From Ichthyophthirius multifiliis (taxonomy: Eukaryota > Ciliophora > Oligohymenophorea > Hymenostomatida), in NCBI RefSeq assembly GCF_000220395.1, contig NW_004087746.1, forward strand, positions 124,001 to 188,000: a stretch of DNA of 64,000 nucleotides, written 5' to 3'. Both the position numbers and the translations under genes were made by a program. Numbering within the stretch: position 1 is the stretch's first letter; each line of letters opens with the position of its first letter. Positions 49,295-60,731 of the stretch are shown here, one piece after another. The notes below the pieces were generated by a model. The model had not been told where the DNA came from. It did no database searches and saw only the letters and a list, made by a program, of their open reading frames with translations.

Positions 49295-51766
49295 ATGAAA
49301 TAATTAAAAATACAAATAAATGAATTAAACTATGCTAGATTTACTAAAACATAATTAAAATTACAATCTGATATTGCTAAATTATCAGAAAACGAGCTTT
49401 TTGAAAACGCAATAAGTTCACTAAATATTCCGTCAAACAAAAGAAATATGGTACAACTTCGATTAATAGAGATATAAATAGATAAGTTCCCCTACATTTA
49501 AAAATTAAAGAAATAAAATCAAAATTTATCAAAGTAAGTAGCAAAAATATCCGAATATAAAAAAGCTCAAAAAGGTTAAGTAATAATATACACAGGAACA
49601 GATCCAGACAATTTTTATTTGATTTTGAAAGGAAAAGTGGCTGTTTTATTACCAAAAATATCTGATTAAATAGAATAAGAACGATAATAAGGAGAAATAG
49701 TGAATTTATAAAACATTGTTAGTTAATAAAATTCAAATAATAATAATAATAGCTATCCATAGAAATAGCCAATATCTAATAATGTACTGAATTATTAATA
49801 TTCTGAATAAACAAATACTATTGAAAAAAAAAATATACAAAATATAATAAAATCGCCGATTTCTAATAAAAATATATAAAAATTTATATGTGATATCAAT
49901 ATTTAAGAAGGAGTAAATTAAAATTAAAATAACTCTGATTCTAAAATGTTATCTAATTATATTTGCAAAGGAGTTGATCTATTTGTTGATGAACTTAAAG
50001 AACCTCATAATTTGTATGAAAATGGCATATTTAAATATGAATATGTTAAAGATATTAAATAATATGAAGTTTTTGGTGAAATTGGCATTCTTTTAAAAAT
50101 CCCAAGATCTGCAACTATTATTGCAACTGAAAATTGCGATTTAATTAGTATTAGTAAATATAATTATGAAAGTTTAATTAATAGATTAGAAGAAATGAAA
50201 ATGTTTAAAAAAATATAATTTTATAGAGATGAAGTTTTCAAAATAGATATAAATAATTAAGATATGACTAAAATAATTATTAATTTTGCTGAAAAATAAA
50301 AATATAAAAATGTATTAATTTTTTTTTATTCAATGTATATAAATTAATTATTATTTTTATAAAATTATTTTAAGAATCAATATATATTTAAATAAAATGA
50401 TGATGTAAAATAAGTATTTATTATTAAAAGAGGTGAAATCAAATTAACTAAAACAATGGAAGATAATTAAAAACAAATTGATATTAGTGTTTTAACAAAG
50501 TCTGAGTTTTTAGGAAGCGAAGATATTGTCTTTTAAAGAAAAAAAGACAATTTAATGCTATATGTTTAAGTGAAGTCGTTTTATATGTTTGTAATATTAA
50601 ATTATTTAATAGAATTATGAAAACGCATAGTTAGATTAAAGAAATTATTATAGACAGATCATAATAGAAATAAGATTGGTATAAACACAAAATATGGGAT
50701 GTACAAAGAAAATCTATGATTTTTTTAAATTAAAATGATTAATTATTAAAATAATAATAATAATAATAAAATAAAAATGAATTAAGTTAATATCCATTAT
50801 GTAAAATATATATATATAAATATATATATATATTTTTATATATATATTTAAATTTATTATAAAATTAAAATTAGTAAATAAAAATGGCTAAATAAAACAT
50901 TTTTAAAGAAAGTCGATTTTATTAATATAATAATAATAATAAGAAAGAAATGAAGAATATAATTTAAAAAAATAGCAATAGCCTTATTAAATTTAAATAG
51001 ACAATTAAATTGATTTTCCTTCAATAATAATATCAACATTAACAAACATAGACTCAAATTAAGATAAAAATAAAATATAATCACATAATAATTTGAAGGA
51101 AGTAGATAGTCTTAATAAAAATCTAGAAAGAAAATAATCTATATCATAAAATTTTATTAATAATAAATAATTTTTATCTCCAAAAATGATTGTATAAAAA
51201 ATAATGATATTCCAGAATAAAATTTTTTTTCAATTTATTAATAAAATAAAAATTTCTTGCAAGAAGATTAAAATATATTATTAAATAATGTACATAGGAG
51301 ATATAGTGCAAATTTTTATAAACATTGGTTTGATGATAACAAATAAAAAGAACTTAAAAAGTCCTTTGATTTTAGAATTCATAATAAATCTTAGGTATAA
51401 CCTTATAGGATTGAAACTTAAAACAAAGTGAAGTTTAAAAATTTATCTAATTCAGGAATTGTTGCAGATTAGGTATCGCTAAATATTTAAAAGAAAATAG
51501 ATAATATTATAAAGATAAAAAATAAAAAAAGTACAGAAGATGGACTATTAATGAAAATTTTATCTACGGATAAATTAAATAAGGAAGATAGTATATAAAA
51601 TAATAATGAAATAAATATTAATAAAATTAATAGTTGTGATAGTTTATTATAAATAAGTTATGATCATTTACTTCAATTAAAACCTCCTACTTTTAATAAA
51701 TTAAAAAATAAAAAATAAAAATCTTGTTTCTCAATATAAAACATAAATAATGAAAAAATAGATTGA
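49295..51766 (+). CDS. Cyclic-nucleotide-binding domain protein with long Q/N-rich tail
   Basis: Two CNB domains follow a helical N-terminus (MKQLKIQINELNYARFTKTQ). The first has KGQVIIYTGTDPDNFYLILK, an insertion of about 120 residues, then YEVFGEIGILLKIPRSATII with the family's phosphate-binding cassette: the FGE glutamate and the PRSAT arginine are both present, so cAMP or cGMP binding is plausible. The second (NDDVKQVFIIKRGEIKLTKT, SEFLGSEDIVF) lacks a clear PRxAT. The tail of several hundred residues is disordered, with a short conserved-looking RRYSANFYKHWFDDNKQKEL. Introns at about 50319-50372 and 50798-50875. Good frame shifts by one beside A-runs near 50545 and 51185. It has no kinase domain, so it is not a PKG. 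Confidence 0.7.
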
Positions 51767-51997
51767 GTGTAAATAAAAATATTTTTATATAATAATATAA
51801 ATAATTAATATATTTTTATTTAGAATATATATATATATATAAATATATATATTTATAGAAATAGAAAAATAATATTTTTTTTTTTTATTATTATCAATAT
51901 TATATATTATTTTAATATATAATTTTTAAAATTCTTATAAAAAATTAGTTTTTTTTTTTTTTTTAATAAAAAAAAAAGTTGAGTATAAAATCCAATA

Positions 51998-53013
51998 TCA
52001 TTTATTTAGATTATAATTTATTTCATTTTATTATTATTATTTATTTATATATAATTTATTTTCAGATTAATATTACTATTACTATTATTATTACTATCTA
52101 TTATAGAAGTTTTATTAAATTTAATTTATTTTATGCTTAAGTATATTTATTTCTTCTTTAACAAATTTACAAATGAAATTTTATTCTTAAACATCTTTAA
52201 AATTACTCAAAATTTTAAAAATATCTTCCTCTATAGATTATATAGTTGCTAAAACTTCTTGTTCAACAAATTTTTTATGATTATTTAGTTCGTTTTGAAT
52301 TTTTTCATTTTCTTTTTATATTGTCTGAATATCAAGTAATATTCTGTTATAATTTTCTTCTATATTTTATTTTTCATTTAAAACTTAGCTTTTATTCATG
52401 TTTTCTTTTTATTGGAAATTAGATATCTTATTTTCTATGTTTTAAATATATTAATCGAAGCTTTATGTTGTTTTTAAATAATAATCTTGACATTTTAAAT
52501 CGATTTCTTGAATATATTTAACTACATAATCTTCTGTATGGGTTATTTTTTGTTAAAATAATCATATTGTTTTAATATTTCAATTATTTATTCTTCTTTC
52601 TCGTTTTAATTTTATAAAATTATTGTTTATATTGAGTTTTCTATTTCTTATTTTATATTTAAAACTGATAAACCATTATAGGTATTATTTGTTTCTTTCA
52701 ATGTCATTAGTCTATCACTTAGTTTTACGTTTTCCTCATTTGCTGCTACTCTCTATTCTAATTATTCTAATCTTATTTGAAGCTCTTTTAACGTTTGCTT
52801 TTGTTAATAATCTTCCGGTTGTATATATGTTGCTGTTTTTATATTCTTTTCTATTTAAAATTATTAAACCTTTTCGCTATTTGCGTTTTAAGATAATATC
52901 TAATCTAATATATTTTATTTGTTATTTATGTTTTTTTAACTAAGAATTGTTTGAAAATTAGATAATTATTTAAATGGATCTTAATCTGGAGATTACATAT
53001 TAAATTTTTCCAT
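51998..53013 (-). CDS. Coiled-coil protein
   Basis: ATG at 53011-53013, TGA at 51998-52000, about 335 residues. It begins MEKFNMQSPDQDPFKQLSNF and continues as an almost uninterrupted coiled coil: TLKELQIRLEQLEQRVAANE, LSDRLMTLKETNNTYNGL, then HTEDYVVKYIQEIDLKCQDY, NIENKISNFQQKENMN and KKFVEQEVLATIQSIEEDIF, ending in a Gln-rich tail. The good frame moves by one at a run of six A near 52540, so the two halves need a one-base adjustment or a missed splice. Length and organisation resemble striated-fibre or cytoskeletal coiled coils of ciliates, but no specific family is recognised. Confidence 0.55.
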
Positions 53014-53307
53014 ATAAGTAATTTTTTATTTAATTTGTTATTAATTTTATGTTATGTTATTAATTTTTTGTTATATTATTTAATATATATATAAATTTAA
53101 GTTATATTATTTTTAATTTACTATTTATTTTATTATAAAATACTATATATAATAAATATTATATATATATTGTTTAAATCAATAGATATAATATATTTAT
53201 TATTTTTTTTGTAAAATATTAATTATAAAATATATATATATATATATATATATATTTAATATTTAAAAAAAAATAATAAATATTGTTATTATATTAACTT
53301 ATTTTAT

Positions 53308-54634
53308 TCATAGCATTTCATATTCATCTATAAAATCCCAATATTGTATAAAATTATTTTAAATACAAATATAAGATCCTAAATCTAATTCTATTTATTT
53401 TTCAACAATATTATTACAAATAGGTATTGGAAGTTAATAATATCTTTTTGTAAAAATGAAAAAAAAAAAAATTACATTTTATTTTATTTTTTTAATAACA
53501 AAAAAAAAAGAACTTTTATTTGACATCAAACCAATTTATAGTTTAAAAAAATTCATGATTTTTAATTTCTTCGGAATCATTTTTTCCTGATCCTAATCTT
53601 TCTTCAGGATTCTTATTTATCAGCTTTTAATAATAAATAATACAAAAATAAAACAAAAAATTAATAGGCAAAAATACTTAACTAATTAAAGATTTAGCTT
53701 TTTAAGATAAAAATAATGGGAATTCAGCTTTCTTATTTTATATATTATAATATAATTATTTTCTATCAATTTAATTAAAAGGAGGCTATCCAACCAATAA
53801 TTCATATGCCAAAATACCTAATTAATACCAATCGACACTTTTATTATGTCCCTTTTTGTTAATTATTTCTGGCGCAAGATATACACCCGAGCCACAAAAA
53901 GTAGAAGAAACCCCTGTTCCTTAATCTTCTTTAGATAATCCGAAATCTATTAATTTAATATGACCATCTTAACAAAGTACAATATTTTCAGGCTTCAAAT
54001 CTCTATATAAAATATTATTATAATGTAATTCTTCAATAGCAAGTGTTATTTCACTTAAATATTTAAGTGCGATATCTTCATCAAACCTTTTTAAATACAA
54101 AATAAAATATATAAGAAAAAAAAAAAGAATATATATTAAAATATTTTTCTTAAAAATACCTCTTGTTTAATTATAAATAATTATATAAATTACCTCCAGC
54201 ACAATAATCCATTACAAAAATCAAAAAATTTTAAGTTTAAAAAGCATGATATAGTTTTACTATAAAAGAAGAATTACATTTTTACATTATACTTTTTTCA
54301 GAGATAGCATATTAAATTAAATTATTTGCTTATATTTTTATTAATATAATTAAAAAAATAACAAAATATATTAAAATAATATTAATTTGTTATTTAAGAA
54401 AATAAAAAATATTAATATATTAAAATAAAATTATGTAAAATAATATATTTTTATAAAAATATTATAAATATAATATTTAAAAATTTTATAAATTATTTAA
54501 AAATATATATTTATTAAAATAAAAAGTGATATAAAATATCAAAATTTTTTATTTAAATATTGTAAAAAGTGTATTTATGAATTAATTTATGGTAAAAATT
54601 ATTAAATCTGTAAATATATTGAAAAAATAAAATA

Positions 54635-54667
<33 letters not shown>

Positions 54668-54900
54668 TTATATTTTTATATTTTTATATTTTTATATTTT
54701 TATCTATATTTTTTTTTTTTTATTTATTTTTATATTTATATTTTTATACTTAATATCTTTTCTTTATTTAATATTTTCATTGCATATTTCTTTTAAGTTT
54801 TTTTATTTTAAATAAGATATATATTTCCATAACTGCCCTATCCAATATGAGATAATATATTATATAATTCAATACCATAATTATTACTTTGATATTCCAT
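53308..54900 (-). CDS. AGC-family protein kinase
   Basis: A complete catalytic domain starting at the N-terminus: [12 protein letters not shown] (glycine loop), YAMKIL (catalytic lysine), [20 protein letters not shown], then [20 protein letters not shown] (catalytic loop, YRD as usual in AGC kinases), [14 protein letters not shown] (DFG), [20 protein letters not shown] (activation loop), [20 protein letters not shown] and [21 protein letters not shown] short C-terminal tail ends DFIDEYEML. No PH or cyclic-nucleotide domain is attached, so it is closest to the catalytic-subunit type (PKA/S6K/SGK-like). Several introns interrupt it; the longest, roughly 54310-54770, is AT-rich. It could in principle work with cyclic-nucleotide-binding proteins such as the one at 49-52 kb; this is speculation. 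Confidence 0.8.
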
Positions 54901-56302
54901 TTTAATATAAAAACAATATTAATAAAAAATTACATTTTTGTATTTTTTACTAATTATAGTTTTATTTATTATTAGATATAATGTATTAATTATTACAGAT
55001 ATTAGAAAAATATTAATTCTAATTTTATTTCTAATTTTAATTTTAATTTTAATCATAATATTAATTTTAATAATATTTTTTATTTTAATTTTATATATTA
55101 TAATTTTATTTTTAAATATTTTATAATAACTATTATTAATTATTATTTTTATCTTAACTTTTATTTTAAAAAGGATTTTTTTATTTTTTCAATTTTTATT
55201 AATCATGTTGATTTTATTATTATTATTATTATTATAAAATTTAAAATTACTATTATTATTGTATATTTTTTTACTATTATTATATAATTTAATATTATTA
55301 TGGCATATTTGATTATTATTATATTATATATGAATTTTATTATATATGAGATGAGTTTTTTTTATAAATACTTTTATTTTTATATTAATAAAATTAGTTT
55401 GTAGCGTTTAAATTTTTTTATAGATTGTTTTATTGGGATTAAGAACGTTTTTATTCTTATTATTTTTTGTTATTTTATATAATCTTTCCATTTTTATGTT
55501 AATCATATTATGTTTATATAGAATTATTACAACTATTATATTATTAAATATTTTATACTTGAGTATTTTAGTTTTTTAAAATTTAATTTTATAATCTAAT
55601 AATAATTTTAATTTAAAGGTTCATTAATTTTGTATTTATTCAAAATACTTTGATTTTCATTTGTAGAAAAATACCTCATTTCTTAATTTGTAATTGGTTC
55701 ATTTTAATTCAAAATTTATTAATTTTCATTAATTATTTCTTATTCAATTTTATTTTTTTAATTATTATTTGATAAATTATATTCTTCATCTTTTTAATAT
55801 TGAAAAGTTGATGAAAAAATACAATCATTTATTGAATTTTATTTATAGCTATATTTAAATTTGGATTCATTAAGAGTTTTTTTTAAATTACTGTATTATA
55901 TTTATTGTTAATTTGTTAATTTCTAAACTGAACTATTTTTACTTCTAAGACCTGGAGAATTTAATAATTTTTGCTATTATTATAATTTATATTGATTTGT
56001 TTAATTGTTTTATTTATAATTTCTTTTTAAAGAAAATTAAAGTAATTGCTTATCTCTACAATTAAAATTATTATAATCTTCATTTTCTACCATTATTTTT
56101 ATCTTTTAATCATTTTAATTAATAAAATTATTTTCTGGAAACTATATTATTTCTGAATTTTTAAAACTATGTAAATGAACTTGACTTTCTATAGATTTTT
56201 TTTTTATAATAAATATAAATTAATTTATTATGTTTTTTATTAGTCTATGTATATATGAATTTAATTAGAATTACTTATTTAATTTTTGTAGTTTGTATTC
56301 AT
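54869..56302 (-). CDS. N/Q-rich hypothetical protein
   Basis: Coding-like frame starting MNTNYKNQI at 56302, then an intron to about 56195, then KSQVHLHSFKNSEIIQFPEN, VENEDYNNFNCRDKQLLQFS, LLNSPGLRSKNSSVQKL and NDCIFSSTFQYQKDEEYNLS. From about 55600 the frame changes by one at an A-run, and the rest is Q/N/K-rich with many consecutive TAA codons (NMPQQYQIIQQQQKNIQ). The frame stays open to a TGA at 54869-54871, overlapping the start of the kinase gene by about 30 bases; the true stop may lie earlier or be reached by a splice that I cannot place. No known domain. The plus-strand I/L-rich frame at 54938-55126 is its shadow. Confidence 0.4.
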
Positions 56303-56512
56303 TATTTTCTAAATTATTTTAATATTTATTTATAAATAATTTATGGTGCAACTATTTTAATTTTTAATTTATTATGATTTCTTTTATTGTATAAAATATA
56401 ATCAGATATTTAATAAATAAATATATTTATATTGAAATATTAAACGCATTAAAAATAATATAATAAATAATTAAAATTTAATTAAAATAAAAAAAATATG
56501 TATAGAATATAT

Positions 56513-56575
<63 letters not shown>

Positions 56576-57066
56576 TAATAAAAATTATAATTATAATTAT
56601 AATAATTAATATTATTAAAACAATTTGACTTTTTTTTTATGATATTAATTATTGAAATAAAAATAATTATAATTAACTTCAAAATTTTTCACTATAAATA
56701 TTAAAATCTCTAAATAATAAATTTAATATATTTTTTTTAATAAATTATTATTAAAATATGTATAAATACTTTTTTTATATCATAAAATCTTATATTTTTT
56801 AAAAATTAAATTAATTTTTTACAAATTATATGTTTAAATATATATTTTTTATAAAAGTAGTTAATTTGATATTTTCCAAACATTGTTTTTGTAAATCGAA
56901 ATAATTAAATTATATCTACAAAAAACAAAATTCAAAATTAAATAAATTTTAAAAAAATAATTAAATTAAATATTAATAATCATTTTTTATTTAAAATTAT
57001 TAGTAAAATATAAATAGTTTATTTTAATTTTTTTTTGAAATATTTTTATTTAAAAATAATTAATAA
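56303..57066. other. Intergenic, divergent; contains a trinucleotide repeat
   Basis: Spacer between divergently transcribed genes. Apart from the TAA repeat at 56514-56580 I see only AT-rich sequence. The leucine-rich minus-strand frame over 56482-56682 is the repeat translated and is not a gene. Confidence 0.5.
56514..56580. repeat. (TAA)n microsatellite, about 22 units
   Basis: Near-perfect TAA trinucleotide run, interrupted once near its end by one extra A. It is the longest trinucleotide run in the window and lies between genes. Confidence 0.9.
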
Positions 57067-60000
57067 ATGAAAAAAGCAATTATTCTTAGTTTTATAATAA
57101 TAATATAGATCATTTAAAATATTTTTTGTGAATATGAAAAACTAGAAATATATTAAAGTATATTAAATAATAATAATATTATTTATAATATATCATGTTA
57201 AACTAAAAAAAAAATTGTATCTTTAATTTGTATAATAGCGTTATATAAATGTATATAGTTTAATAAGATAATAAACCATAAATAGAAATATAATAATTTA
57301 GTTAATATTTAGGGTAGGATATATATAAAAAAAGTTTGATATAGATATTGTAAATAGATTATAATCAAAATATTTTTAATGCAAAATTTAATTTTTAAAA
57401 TATTAATGAATTATTTAATTATTAAATAATATATTTTGGATATAATTTAATTTAAAATAAGGATGTAAATACTTTATCTAATTATAATTAATTTATAAGC
57501 TTTATAAAATCAAATTTAAATCCATATATTCAGAAACATGCTAATAATTGTAAATTAAATTTATAAAAAATAAAATATTAATTTTTTTCAAAAAATTATA
57601 AAATTATTATATTTATTATTTTCAAAATAAAGAAAAATTTATTTATTCTATTATTATTTCTAATTAAAATGAAAATTAATTAAGTTTAGTTAACGATTAA
57701 AATAATTTATTTGAATATAATAATTTTATTATGGAAAATGGAGAAAGCCTTTAATAATAAAGTATTACTTTGAAAATTTAAAAAAAATTAAATAATTTTA
57801 ATTTTGATTTAAATTGTAATATATTTGAATAATTCTTTATAATATTTAATAATATTAATATAATTATCTATTATAATTGGAAACAAAAATAGTTGTTATT
57901 AAAAAATGATTCTTTTAATTAAAGTAATTAAAAAAGCTTAAAAATCTATATAATATTTACATAGATGTAAAATTAGTACTTTAAGAATATACAATATAAC
58001 AAAATAATATACAAATAATTTTTGGTTTATTATATTTAGAAAAATAAAATAATTAAGATTTATATTCTTAGCATATCAATGAAAAACTTTTAGATAGAAT
58101 TTTAGAATATGATATATAAGAAAGATGGCCTGAAATCGTTAAAAAATCTCATGCGATAATTTTATTTATTTTTTGGGGATTTTTATTAGATTTTGGAGTT
58201 TTCGTAGTTCGTTATTTTAAAGCGTATAAAAAATATTTAAGAATACATGCTTCGATTTTCGCAATTACAAATCTTTGCTCTCTAGTCGTAATATTTATTA
58301 AAATAAGTTAAAGAAAAATGCAAATTGGTGATATTTAATCTTAAAGTTTTAATGAAATATTTCATTTTGGATTAGGAATAACTATTATTGTTTTGTTAGT
58401 TATTTAACATATCTTAGGTATGATTGTTAAATTAAATATAGAAAACGAAAATGGTTCCGAAAATGTCCATAAAATTAAATTTATTCATAAAGTAATATTT
58501 TTTATTATTTTAAAATTTAAATATTTATTTTTGATTTTTTTTTAAAATAAAAAGATAAATGGATATTTAGTTTACATTGTTACTAAAATTAACCTTATTA
58601 TTGGAGCAGATATGTATGAGAAAAAATATATAATTTATGAAAATAATATAATGGGATAAAAATATTGGTGGTATTGTTTTATATTTAATATTTACTTTTG
58701 TATGTATTATAAATATTATAGGGCTAAAGCTATTGGTGGACTTTATATTTTTTAAATTTTTATAAGAATAATTTTTGAAATTGTATATTAAATAGAACCT
58801 GATATATTAAAAAGGAAAAAATCTGAATATAAAGAAATCGAAAAATCAAAAGAATAAGATGAATTAATGGAAAGGTTAAATAATAATGGTATTTTTATTT
58901 AGTAAATTTAAATTAATTATTTTTATTTAAGTTCCCATCCATGAAATTAACAAAGAATTTCCAAATCTCTTGTATTTAATTTTAGGAAAAAGTGTATATG
59001 ATGTTACTGAAATTTAGCATCCAGGAGGATAGTTTATTTTGAAACACTTAAAAGGTGATAAAATTATTATTTTTTTTATTTTTATATTATTAAAAGGCAA
59101 AGAAATAAGCCGTTATTTTTACGGAGGATACTAATGTGAATAAACTAAAATGCAGCCTTATAGGCATTCACTTTATGCTAATAATTTTATCTAAAATTTC
59201 TATATTGGTGATATAAAAATTGATTTTAATCCTTTTATTTAAATAGAAAATGTATCTTAACTGTAAATGTTTAAATAATATGTTTTTTTTTTATCTAAAA
59301 AATAAAATATTTAATATTAAAAATAGGGAAAATTCTTTACCAAAAGAGTGTTGGATATTGGAAGAATCAAGAGAAATAACATAATAATATAAAGTACTTT
59401 TATTCCATAACAGACATTATAAAATAAAAAATTATATTCCTGGAGTTAGATGGTTTGGAAAAAGTGCTACTGTATATAGTTTTTTTTTATTAAAAAATAA
59501 TTATAATATTTTATTTCATATAAATAAATAATAGATATAACCATATATTGATTCCTTTAAAATAAGCCCTAGAAATTATTCAATAGTAATTGCATATACT
59601 GATGATAATATAGCTTACAGGATAGAATTAATGCGTTATTTTTAGTATAAAATGATGGAAATTTCGAATATTAGTTAATTATCGGTTAACGGAGTATAAA
59701 ATGTTCCTTAACTTAGTAATGAATATTCGACCTTGATTCCTTTTTTGATTAAAAAATATACAAAAAATACACTTAATGGCTTATCCAAATTCTTGCATAT
59801 AGGATGTCATAAATTATATAATATAGATGGTCCAATTGTATTTTTTATTTATTTGAAAATAAAATAATTTTTAATTAAAATTATATAGGGGTAAGGTTTA
59901 CAAATAAATGAATTTAGTGATGGAGATCATATTATATTTGTTGCAGGGACTGGAGTTTTACCTTTTATAGATTTACTTGATTATTTATTAAAGAAAGTTA

Positions 60001-60419
60001 TTTATACAGTAATAAAAGCTAACTTTGGTTAATAAGAAGCTAATTTAATAAATCCTTATGGAGAAAAGTATGAATAAACTTTATAGAATAACTTCAGAAT
60101 AAAGTTTTATGGATGTTTTGAAAGCAAAAGTATGTTCTATGGTTATTAAATTGTATCAGATCTTTATATGTATTGTAATTAATTTTAGTTACATTGGTTT
60201 GATTCTTTAGTTAGATTTGCTAATAATGATAATGATAATATATAACCTATTACCAAATCTTATTTTAATTTTGAGTTTATTGAATAAGTTATTTAATAAA
60301 GCAATTAAACCAACTTTTTGTCAAAAGTATTTATTTGTGGACCTCCTGAATTTAATAAAAATATTAATAAAATTCTGATTAAACTTGGGTTACCAAATGA
60401 AAAAATATAGATTCTTTGA
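57067..60419 (+). CDS. Secretory-pathway cytochrome b561 - cytochrome b5 - flavin/NAD(P)H reductase fusion
   Basis: MKKAIILSFIIIIQ gives a signal peptide. A divergent N-terminal region of about 300 residues follows, in the position where relatives carry a DOMON haem domain; it is too divergent to assign. Next is a cytochrome b561-like membrane part: SHAIILFIFWGFLLDFGVFV, RIHASIFAITN, EIFHFGLGITIIVLLVIQHI, with spaced histidines. Then a cytochrome b5-type haem motif, SVYDVTEIQHPGGQFILKHL. The C-terminus is a ferredoxin-reductase-like module: ISPRNYSIVIAYTDDN, GQGLQINEFSDGDH, IIFVAGTGVLPFIDLLDYLL, SKVFICGPPEFNKNINKI. Introns near 58491-58550, 58885-58930, 59055-59097, 59271-59323 and 59834-59888. 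Order of parts suggests electrons pass from NAD(P)H through FAD to the haems across a membrane, perhaps to reduce iron; that is inference. Exon phases in the first kilobase are uncertain. Confidence 0.7.
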
Positions 60420-60731
60420 TTTTTTTATTATTTCTATAATATTAAAATTTGAAAATTTTTTTATATAAATATTATATATATTTTTTTATTTTTCTTTATT
60501 GTTTATTATTTATAAAAATAATTTTATATATTTATATAGTATACATATAAAATTATTTTATTAATTTTTTTAAAAATTTTTTATTTCTTTATTTATTTAA
60601 ATTTTTGTTTTATTAAATATATATTTATTCTTAACAAATATAAATTTGATTTATATTTAACTATCATAAATCAATTATTTATTTTTAAATTAATTTTAAT
60701 TGAAAACAACTAGAAAGACTATTTAAAAAAT
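60420..60731. other. Intergenic, no gene seen
   Basis: AT-rich spacer between two plus-strand genes. Confidence 0.5.

Noticed and set aside
50500-50600. Programmed +1 frameshift of the Euplotes type
   Set aside because: The phase change lies at a plain A-run without a stop codon at the shift site, and similar changes occur at other homopolymers; error or missed intron is simpler.
56482-56682. Minus-strand frame with a long leucine run
   Set aside because: It is a translation of the TAA/TTA microsatellite in a spacer.
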